Shown here in pieces: positions 1-5,077 of a DNA stretch of 9,969 nucleotides (within the stretch, counting starts at the first letter, position 1; every line of letters starts with the position of its first letter). Position numbers and translations under genes: made by a program. Source of the stretch: Betaproteobacteria bacterium (GTDB lineage Bacteria; Pseudomonadota; Gammaproteobacteria; Burkholderiales; Burkholderiaceae_C); contig VBDL01000093.1 of NCBI GenBank assembly GCA_005884255.1, forward strand, positions 1 through 9,969. The letters run 5' to 3'. The notes below the pieces were generated by a model. That model was not told the DNA's origin. It saw only the letters and a list, made by a program, of their open reading frames with translations, and searched no databases.

Positions 1-183
1 TACGAGATCAAGCTGCCCGCGTGGCGCGCGCAGTTCGTCGGCAAGGACGCGCACAGCGCGCTGCGCGTCGGCGAGGACATCGCCAACGTCAGCGGTGCGA
101 CGCTGAGCTGCACGCACGTCACCGACGGCGTGCGCCGCATCGTCGCCATGGTGGAGCGGCTGCGCACCAGCGGCCGGCTGTAG
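1..183 (+). CDS. FMN-binding domain protein, C-terminal end (5' truncated by window)
   Basis: The open frame enters from the window edge and gives 60 residues ending in TAG at 181-183. Seen: the segment VSGATLS (Ser31 to Ser36 with the preceding Val30), followed by a short helix-like tail TDGVRRIVAMVERL. Known: NqrC/RnfG/NosR-type FMN-binding domains carry S/T-G-A-T near their C-terminus, and ApbE attaches FMN covalently to that Thr; here it would be Thr34, codon 100-102. The Asp usually found three residues before the Ser/Thr of the motif is Ala28 here. Inferred: an envelope flavoprotein that is the substrate of the flavin transferase encoded immediately downstream, whose GTG start overlaps this stop by one base. 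The N-terminus, and any signal peptide or extra domain, is outside the window, so the overall architecture cannot be given. Confidence 0.78.
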   Translation, partial: YEIKLPAWRAQFVGKDAHSALRVGEDIANVSGATLSCTHVTDGVRRIVAMVERLRTSGRL

Positions 184-1016
184 TGCGCCGCGCCAAGCCC
201 TGGCTGGGCACGCTGGTGAGCATCGACGTCGACGGCGTCGACGAGGCCCGCTTCATCGAGGCGAGCGATCGGGCCTTCGCGCGCGTTGCCGCGATCCACG
301 CGGCGATGAGCTTTCATGAGGCGAGCAGCGACCTGCGTGCAATGGCGCGCGCCCGAGCCGGAGACACGCTGCCATTGCACGCCGAGACCTGCGCCGTGCT
401 GCAGCTCGCGCTGGCCTTCGAAACGCAGAGCGGCGGCGCCTTCAATGCCTGCTGCGCGGCGACCCTGGTGGCTCGTTCACTGCTTCCCGCGCCCGACGAT
501 GCCTCACCCCCGCAAGCGAGCACGCTGGCCGAAGCGATCGAGCTGTTGCCCGATGATCGCGTGCGTGTGCTGCGCCCAGCCTGGATCGATCTCGGCGGCA
601 TCGCCAAGGGCTACGCCGTCGATGCCGCCGTCGAAGAACTGCAGCGCGCCGGCGTGCAAGCGGGCCTCGTCAACGCCGGCGGCGACCTGCGGGCCTTCGG
701 CGGGCATCGCACGACGGTCCACGTGCGCGATCCGCGCTCGCCCACGCTCGCGCTACCTGTGGCCGAGTTGCAGGACCTGGCCTGCGCGACCAGCGCCTGG
801 TCCTTGACAGCACCCGCGTCGCGGGCCGCGCACGTGGTGGGCACCCTCGGAGACAATGTGCCGATGTCCGTGACCGTCTTCGCCCCTTCGTGCGCCGCCG
901 CCGATGCGCTGACCAAGGTCGTGTGGCTGCGCGGCGAGGCCGCCGTCGATCTGCTGCGCGCCCACAACGCGCACGCGCTGGTGCTGCACGAGGACGGCAG
1001 CGCACACCGCCTGTGA
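183..1016 (+). CDS. apbE: ApbE-family FAD:protein FMN transferase, short form
   Basis: Predicted to move FMN from FAD onto a Thr of a partner protein. The 277 residues start at GTG 183, which overlaps the upstream TAG (TAGTG) and gives the RRAKPWLGT opening typical of short ApbE proteins. Seen: DLGGIAKGYAVD at residues 136-147 and NAGGD at 164-168, both family signatures; TSAWS at 203-207; and ADALTKV at 240-246, where Asp241 and Thr244 probably correspond to the Mg-binding Asp/Thr pair. Oddities: the usual HxIDPxTG segment is replaced by HVVGTLGDN (217-225), and the Asp-Thr spacing is 3 rather than the 4 of E. coli ApbE. No signal peptide or lipobox is visible, unlike many periplasmic ApbE proteins. 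Family assignment is secure. The natural substrate is inferred from the FMN-binding gene just upstream. Confidence 0.9.
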   Translation: MRRAKPWLGTLVSIDVDGVDEARFIEASDRAFARVAAIHAAMSFHEASSDLRAMARARAGDTLPLHAETCAVLQLALAFETQSGGAFNACCAATLVARSLLPAPDDASPPQASTLAEAIELLPDDRVRVLRPAWIDLGGIAKGYAVDAAVEELQRAGVQAGLVNAGGDLRAFGGHRTTVHVRDPRSPTLALPVAELQDLACATSAWSLTAPASRAAHVVGTLGDNVPMSVTVFAPSCAAADALTKVVWLRGEAAVDLLRAHNAHALVLHEDGSAHRL

Positions 1017-1651
1017 AACGCCTGCACGTCCTGCGGCCTGCGCGCCAGCATCTGCATCGCCATGGCGCACCGCGCTTGCAGCCGCTGGGCATGCGCCCGC
1101 CGCGCTGGCAGCGCTGGTCGGTGCACGCCAGCGTGCTCGCGTTGCTGGCCACGGGAGCGTTGTGGCTGGTTGCGCATTTCCTGCTGCGTGCGCCATCCGG
1201 CGATGGCCTTCCGCACCCGCTCGAGCCCTGGGCCCTGCGGCTGCACGGCATCGCGGCCTACGCCTTCATCGCGGTGCTCGGCTCGATGAGCGCGATACAC
1301 ATCGCGCTCGGCTGGCGAGCCCGGCGCAATCGCGGCAGCGGTGGCAGCTTCATCGCCGCCGCCGTGCTGTTGGCCTTCAGCGCGCTCGCGCTGTACTACG
1401 GGCCAGAGTCAACGCACGCGCCGACCAGCGTGCTTCATTGGGTGGTCGGTCTTGCGCTGCTGCCACTGCTGTGGATGCACGCCTCGCGCGGCGGCGCGCT
1501 CGGCACACAGGCACCGCAGTCATTGCACGACGAGCAGCCCGCCGCGGCGGCCTTGGCCGCGCGGCCTCGCCACTTGGCCCACCAGCCGCGCAACACGAAG
1601 GCCGCACTGCCCGCGACCGCAAGCCCGGTGAGGGCGAGTTCGATGGCGTGA
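1013..1651 (+). CDS. Putative b-type cytochrome-like membrane protein, 4 TM, paired histidines
   Basis: GTG 1013 overlaps the apbE stop by four bases (GTGA), giving 212 residues; an internal ATG at 1091 (residue 27) is an alternative start. Seen: four hydrophobic stretches at about residues 38-58, 78-100, 113-129 and 141-157. Helices 1, 2 and 4 each carry a His near both ends (38/55, 78/96, 142/156), a pattern expected of a membrane protein holding b hemes on both faces. Residues from about 160 on are polar, Ala/Pro/Arg-rich and lie opposite the Cys-rich gene on the other strand, so this tail may be only read-through to the first stop. I cannot name the family; DUF4405-like or ferric-reductase-like membrane proteins are the nearest I can suggest. 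Inferred role: electron transfer between quinol or heme and the flavinylated protein upstream. Confidence 0.65.
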   Translation: MKRLHVLRPARQHLHRHGAPRLQPLGMRPPRWQRWSVHASVLALLATGALWLVAHFLLRAPSGDGLPHPLEPWALRLHGIAAYAFIAVLGSMSAIHIALGWRARRNRGSGGSFIAAAVLLAFSALALYYGPESTHAPTSVLHWVVGLALLPLLWMHASRGGALGTQAPQSLHDEQPAAAALAARPRHLAHQPRNTKAALPATASPVRASSMA

Positions 1652-1662
1652 TAGGTGCTCAT
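1435..1662 (-). CDS. Small Cys-rich membrane protein of the feo operon
   Basis: This 75-residue protein starts at ATG 1662 behind a strong ribosome binding site (AGGAAGGA), 12 bases after the feoB stop. Seen: one N-terminal membrane helix (about residues 7-25), a basic WWAKWRGR stretch, then CSSCNDCGAC with Cys43, 46, 49 and 52 spaced CxxCxxCxxC and a further Cys62. Known: many feo operons end with a small FeoB-associated protein having one TM helix and a Cys cluster on the cytoplasmic side, whose role (metal handling or FeoB assembly) is not settled. Inferred: the same role here. Its 3' two thirds lie antisense to the end of the convergent plus-strand membrane protein gene. Confidence 0.8.
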   Translation of the reverse strand: MSTYHAIELALTGLAVAGSAAFVLRGWWAKWRGRAAKAAAAGCSSCNDCGACVPSAPPREACIHSSGSSARPTTQ

Positions 1663-1674
1663 CGCGATCCTTCC

Positions 1675-3516
1675 TCAGGCCCAGGCCAGCGCGATGCGGT
1701 AGACGATGAACGCCGTTGCATAGGCGAGTGCGAACAGGCTCGCCGCCGACGCGGCCATCACCTTCCACGAGCCGGTCTCGCGGCGAATCACCGCCATTGT
1801 CGACACGCACATCGGCGCCGCGACGTACCAGGCCAACAGCGACAGCGCGGTCGGCAGTGACCACTGTGCGCCGATCAGCGGCGCCAGCTGCGCTGCGGCG
1901 TTGTCGCCACTGGCCGACAACGCGTAGACCGTGGCCAGCGAGCCCACAGCCACCTCGCGCGCTGCGAGGCCCGGGACCAGCGCAATGCAGATCTGCCACG
2001 TGAAGCCCAGCGGCGAGAAGACGAGCTCCAGTCCGCGGCCGAGCCAGCCGGCGAAGCTGTGCGCAATCGGTGCCTCCGTGCTGCCTACCGGCGGCGCCGG
2101 GAAGCTGGCGAGGAACCACAGCAGCACCATCAGCGGCAGGATGATCGTGCCCACGCGGCGCAGGAAGATGCGCGCCCGCTCGACGAGACCGATGGCGACG
2201 TCGCGCGGATGGGGGCGGCGGTACGACGGCAGCTCGAGCAGCAGCGCATGCTCGGAGCGGTCGCGCTTGAGCAGCTTCAACAGATAGGCCACGGCCACGG
2301 CGCTGACGATGCCGGCGGCGTACAGCGCGAACAGGACCACGCCCTGCAGGTTGAACAGCCCTGCCACCTCGCCCTGAGGGATGAAGGCAGCGATCAGCAG
2401 CGCATACACCGGTAGGCGCGCCGAGCAGGTCATCAGCGGCGCGACGAGGATGGTGGCCAGGCGATCCCGCGGGTCGGCAATGCTGCGCGTGGCCATGATG
2501 CCGGGCACGGCGCAGGCGAAGCTCGACAGCAGCGGAATGAACGAACGACCGGTGAGCCCGGCTCCGACCATGAAGCGATCGAGCAGCACGGCGGCGCGCG
2601 GCAGGTAGCCCGATTCCTCGAGCACGAGGATGAAGAAGAAGAGGATCAGGATCTGCGGCAGGAACACGATCACGGCGCCGGCGCCGGCGATCACGCCGTC
2701 GACCAGCAGGCTGCGCAGGGGCCCTGCGGGCAGCACGGCCGCGACGAACTGGCCACTCTGCGCAACACCCACCTTGATGCCGTCCATGACCGGCGTGGCC
2801 CACGAGAACACCGCCTGGAACATCAGGAACATCGTCAGCGCGAGGATCGCGAGGCCCCACACCGGATGCAGCACGACGCGGTCGATCGCGTCGTCGATCG
2901 CCGCGGTGGCTCGCGGCATCTGTACTGCGGCCTTCAGCAGGCGATGCACCTGGGCATGGAGGTTCTCTGGCGCTGCCGCTGCAGGCGCGGCAATGGTGCC
3001 CGCCACATCGAGTGCGCCGAGCAGCGCGTCGACGCCGTCGCGGCGCACGGCCACGGTCTCGATCACCGGCACGCCGAGCTCGCGCGCGAGCAGCGCGGTG
3101 TCGATGCGCATGCCTCGGCGCGCCGCAGCGTCCATCATGTTCAGCGCCACCAGCATCGGCCGGCCGAGCGCACGCAGCTCGAGGATGAAGCGCAGATGCA
3201 GTCGCAGGTTCGTCGCATCCGCCACGCACACCAGCACGTCGGGCGGCACCTCGCCTGATGGCATGCGGCCATGGCAGATATCGCGCGTGATGGCTTCGTC
3301 GGGGCTCACCGCGGCCAGGCTGTAGGCACCGGGCAGGTCGAGCACGCGCACCGCGCGCCCGGCCGGCGTGATGAAGCGGCCTTCCTTGCGCTCGACCGTC
3401 ACGCCGGCGTAGTTGGCCACCTTCTGGCGGCTGCCGGTGAGGCGGTTGAACAGCGCCGTCTTGCCGCAGTTCGGATTGCCGACCAGCGCGATGTGCAGTG
3501 GAAGCGCGTCGCTCAT
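1675..3516 (-). CDS. feoB: Ferrous iron transport protein B, short form
   Basis: Inner-membrane Fe(II) permease with a GTP-binding domain; 613 residues, start ATG 3516 overlapping the feoA stop (ATGA). Seen, in order: G1 GNPNCGKT at 13-20, G2 Thr40 in the NYAGVT stretch, G3 DLPG at 60-63, G4 NMMD at 126-129, a linker/GDI region to about 210, then a membrane part from about 218. The two Gate motifs are clear: ACAVPGIMATR around 334-344 with Cys335, and MTCSARLPVY at 362-371 with Cys364. The protein is about 160 residues shorter than E. coli FeoB (773); the difference seems to include a shorter GDI/linker and loss of the C-terminal cytoplasmic tail, as in many betaproteobacterial FeoBs. The operon order feoA-feoB-Cys-rich protein supports the call. 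Expression is probably iron-repressed by Fur. Confidence 0.96.
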   Translation of the reverse strand: MSDALPLHIALVGNPNCGKTALFNRLTGSRQKVANYAGVTVERKEGRFITPAGRAVRVLDLPGAYSLAAVSPDEAITRDICHGRMPSGEVPPDVLVCVADATNLRLHLRFILELRALGRPMLVALNMMDAAARRGMRIDTALLARELGVPVIETVAVRRDGVDALLGALDVAGTIAAPAAAAPENLHAQVHRLLKAAVQMPRATAAIDDAIDRVVLHPVWGLAILALTMFLMFQAVFSWATPVMDGIKVGVAQSGQFVAAVLPAGPLRSLLVDGVIAGAGAVIVFLPQILILFFFILVLEESGYLPRAAVLLDRFMVGAGLTGRSFIPLLSSFACAVPGIMATRSIADPRDRLATILVAPLMTCSARLPVYALLIAAFIPQGEVAGLFNLQGVVLFALYAAGIVSAVAVAYLLKLLKRDRSEHALLLELPSYRRPHPRDVAIGLVERARIFLRRVGTIILPLMVLLWFLASFPAPPVGSTEAPIAHSFAGWLGRGLELVFSPLGFTWQICIALVPGLAAREVAVGSLATVYALSASGDNAAAQLAPLIGAQWSLPTALSLLAWYVAAPMCVSTMAVIRRETGSWKVMAASAASLFALAYATAFIVYRIALAWA

Positions 3517-3785
3517 GACTCGTTGGCGTGCAGCAACACGCGATGGGCTTCCGCATGGCGCAGTGCGAACCGGGTCGAGCCCACCAGCACCACCAGGGGC
3601 TCGCCGCCCAGAGGCCCGGTGGCCACCACGCGCACCGGCTCGCCGGGCACGAAGCCCAGTGCCTCGAGGCGCTGCGCGATCGGGTCGATCGCGCTGTGGT
3701 GTTCGACGCCGGCCACCACGCCCGCACTCCCGCGCTGCGACGCGCTCAGGCGTCGGGTGACGAAGGGTTCATCGCGGTGGCTCAT
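3513..3785 (-). CDS. feoA: Ferrous iron transport protein A (SH3-like)
   Basis: A small cytoplasmic SH3-fold partner of FeoB. ATG 3785 gives 90 residues. A TTG at 3842 would add 19 residues but would put the start inside the Fur-box-like palindrome, so ATG 3785 is preferred even though no strong Shine-Dalgarno precedes it. Seen: the FeoA core around residues 35-55 with RLEALGFVPGEPVRVV (the family's R-L-x-x-L-G-F-x-x-G-x-x-V pattern), then GPLGGEPLVVLVGSTRFALRH and a terminal VLLHANES. The stop overlaps the feoB start in ATGA, implying translational coupling. The N-terminal about 20 residues are polar and not typical of FeoA, so the true start remains slightly uncertain. Confidence 0.88.
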   Translation of the reverse strand: MSHRDEPFVTRRLSASQRGSAGVVAGVEHHSAIDPIAQRLEALGFVPGEPVRVVATGPLGGEPLVVLVGSTRFALRHAEAHRVLLHANES

Positions 3786-3840
3786 CGTGCGGCAGCGGCT
3801 AAGCGGCGGAGGCCGCAAACCGGTGGCGCGATGATACGCC

Positions 3841-3859
3841 AATAAGAATCACTTGTATT
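3841..3859 (-). promoter_or_regulatory. Candidate Fur box upstream of feoA
   Basis: The 19-base element AATAAGAATCACTTGTATT is an imperfect palindrome: 6 of 9 positions pair around the central base. It matches 10 of 19 positions of the classical GATAATGATAATCATTATC Fur box. It sits 56-74 bases upstream of the feoA ATG in an AT-rich patch within GC-rich DNA, where a promoter would be expected. That Fur with Fe(II) represses feo genes is established in other proteobacteria; binding here is inferred from sequence and position only. Confidence 0.5.
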
Positions 3860-3898
3860 TAGATTCGCCGGCGATGCAATCGATGTGCCTGCCGCATC

Positions 3899-3957
3899 CC
3901 TCAAGTGAGGCAGTGCCTGCGCTTGCCTTTCTCGCAATGATGGCTCGTCACTTGAGG
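3899..3957 (+). repeat. 10-base perfect inverted repeat overlapping a ribosome binding site
   Basis: CCTCAAGTGA (3899-3908) is the exact reverse complement of TCACTTGAGG (3948-3957), separated by 39 bases. The right arm covers four of the six bases of the GAGGAG Shine-Dalgarno (3954-3959) of the small gene starting at 3966. Paired in RNA, it would mask the ribosome binding site. A smaller stem AGGC-AGT-GCCT (3908-3918) lies in the loop and shares base 3908 with the left arm. Alternatively the arms are a protein-binding site, since TCACTTG also occurs at 3849-3855 within the Fur-box-like element. Confidence 0.55.
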
Positions 3958-3965
3958 AGATGGAC

Positions 3966-4214
3966 ATGCTCAATGACATCGAAGACAGGGTCGACTCATC
4001 GATATGCCACAGCGCCTCGGCGCCCCCCATCGAGATTCCGGTGGGCTACGTCGGCCCGGTGGTGCTGCCGGGCAACGGGCGGCTGGTGTGGTGGACCGGC
4101 CGCGTGGCGATCGGGCTGAGGCATCAGCCGAGCCGCTGCGAAACGACCACCGAATCCGCACTGTGGGTGCAGCGTCTGATGCTGGGTGAAGGCCACCACG
4201 CCATCGCCGCGTAG
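3966..4214 (+). CDS. Small protein of unknown function, 82 aa
   Basis: I do not recognise a named family. ATG 3966 is chosen because GAGGAG (3954-3959) lies six bases before it; the in-frame ATG at 3960 directly abuts that site and is a poor start. Seen: an acidic N-terminus (MLNDIEDRVD), then an Ile/Pro/Gly/Val-rich core (IEIPVGYVGPVVLPGNGRLVWWTGRV), a basic segment and a short helical end (WVQRLMLG). No signal peptide, membrane helix or metal cluster; the Cys residues at 15 and 58 are isolated. The VVLPGNGRxVWWTGRVAIGLR stretch looks like a conserved core of hypothetical proteins in Burkholderiales, but that is memory, not a search. The gene is monocistronic: it is divergent from feoA and faces the convergent tRNA hairpin. 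The good Shine-Dalgarno and clean length make it probably real. Confidence 0.65.
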   Translation: MLNDIEDRVDSSICHSASAPPIEIPVGYVGPVVLPGNGRLVWWTGRVAIGLRHQPSRCETTTESALWVQRLMLGEGHHAIAA

Positions 4215-4231
4215 CGCAGGCGCCACGCACA

Positions 4232-4265
4232 AACGCCAACGGCACCCGAGGGTGCCGTTGGCGTT
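4232..4265. terminator. 16-bp perfect hairpin between small gene and tRNA-Val
   Basis: AACGCCAACGGCACCC (4232-4247) and its exact reverse complement (4250-4265) are separated by two bases, so a very stable GC-rich stem-loop forms on either strand. On the minus strand it starts 5 bases beyond the tRNA 3' end and is followed by TTTGTG, a weak U-run. It probably terminates the lysR-lgt-dnaQ-tRNA transcript and may also stop transcription from the plus-strand small gene. The poor T-tracts leave some doubt about intrinsic termination. Confidence 0.7.
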
Positions 4266-4270
4266 GAATA

Positions 4271-4345
4271 TGGTGGGTGGTACAGGGATCGAACCTGTGG
4301 CCCCTGCCGTGTGAAGGCAGTGCTCTACCGCTGAGCTAACCACCC
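4271..4345 (-). tRNA. tRNA-Val, anticodon CAC
   Basis: Read on the minus strand this is a full 75-base cloverleaf. Acceptor stem GGGTGGT pairs with ACCACCC; D arm GCTC-AGCGGTA-GAGC; anticodon stem CTGCC/GGCAG with loop TTCACAC, anticodon CAC reading the Val codon GTG; T arm ACAGG-TTCGATC-CCTGT; discriminator A; and an encoded CCA tail (4273-4271). It lies 15 bases downstream of the dnaQ stop and is probably co-transcribed with it. The strong hairpin just beyond its 3' end would end the transcript. No integrase or direct-repeat copy of the tRNA 3' end is visible nearby. Confidence 0.97.
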
Positions 4346-4360
4346 GGGGTAAGCCGGCGA

Positions 4361-5068
4361 TTATGCCATAAGCGAGCGCCACAGCGTCTTGCCGCCGCTG
4401 GCCTTGTCGAGATCGACGAGCAGCGCATCGTGCGCGCTGCGCTCTTCATCGGTGGCCAGCAGCACGGGCAGCGTGAACGCGCTCAAGTCGATGGCCTCGG
4501 CCAGCAGCGCGGACGGGCCTTGCGCCTCGATCGCGTCGATCGCCAGCGAGTCCTGCCCGCGCGTCATGCGGATGTAGACCTCGGCGAGCAGCCCGGCATC
4601 GAGCAGCGCGCCGTGCAGGCTGCGGTTGGAGTTGTCGACCTCCAGCCGTCTGCATAGTGCGTCGAGCGAGTTCGACTTGCCGGGGAACATCTCGCGCGCC
4701 ATCGTGAGGCTGTCCGTGATGCGCGCGGCGTAGCGCGGGAACGGGCCGCGGTCCAGTCGACGCAACTCCTCGTTCAGAAAGCCGACGTCGAAGCTCGCGT
4801 TGTGGATGATGATCTCGGCACCGTCCAGGTATTCGATCAGCTCGTCGGCGATCGCCGCAAAGAGCGGCTTGTCGGCGAGGAACTCGTCGGTCAGGCCGTG
4901 CACCTTCACTGCGTCTTCGTGGTTGGCACGCTCGGGGTTCAGATAGAAGTGCTTGTTCTCGCCGCTCAGTCGGCGGTTCACCATCTCGACGCAGCCGATC
5001 TCGATGATGCGATCGCCCGATTCGGGGCTCAGGCCGGTGGTCACGGTGTCGAGGAAGATCTGTCGCAT
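4361..5068 (-). CDS. dnaQ: DNA polymerase III epsilon subunit with altered DxE motif
   Basis: The 3'-5' proofreading exonuclease of the replicative polymerase; 235 residues, close to E. coli DnaQ (243). Start ATG 5068 is nine bases after the lgt stop. Seen: motif I LDTVTTGL (6-13), motif II HNASFDVGF with Asp94, motif III LHGALLDAGLLAEVY with His152 and Asp157, and a C-terminal end GGKTLWRSL resembling the segment that contacts the polymerase alpha subunit. Odd: motif I in this family is D-x-E (E. coli Asp12/Glu14), and here it is Asp7-Thr8-Val9. The valine codon GTG (minus strand, 5044-5042) is one base from GAG. All other catalytic residues and the fold-typical length are intact, so polymerase binding should be preserved while metal binding is compromised. 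A sequencing error cannot be excluded. Confidence 0.95.
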   Translation of the reverse strand: MRQIFLDTVTTGLSPESGDRIIEIGCVEMVNRRLSGENKHFYLNPERANHEDAVKVHGLTDEFLADKPLFAAIADELIEYLDGAEIIIHNASFDVGFLNEELRRLDRGPFPRYAARITDSLTMAREMFPGKSNSLDALCRRLEVDNSNRSLHGALLDAGLLAEVYIRMTRGQDSLAIDAIEAQGPSALLAEAIDLSAFTLPVLLATDEERSAHDALLVDLDKASGGKTLWRSLMA

Positions 5069-5077
5069 CGCGCGATC

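Noticed and set aside
1520..3727. Long minus-strand open frame (735 codons) over feoB
   Set aside because: It is an Arg/Ala/Pro-rich shadow in another frame of feoB, whose own frame has intact G motifs and Gate motifs.
3786..3842. TTG start for feoA giving 109 residues
   Set aside because: The start would lie inside the Fur-like palindrome and the extra residues do not resemble FeoA; ATG 3785 gives a normal length.
4271..4345. tRNA-Val as an integration site for a genomic island
   Set aside because: No integrase, no repeat of the tRNA 3' end and no change in base composition on either side within the window.
3996..4382. Minus-strand frame of 128 codons through tRNA-Val
   Set aside because: The segment RVVSSAVEHCLHTAGATGSIP is translation of the tRNA itself, a common false call.
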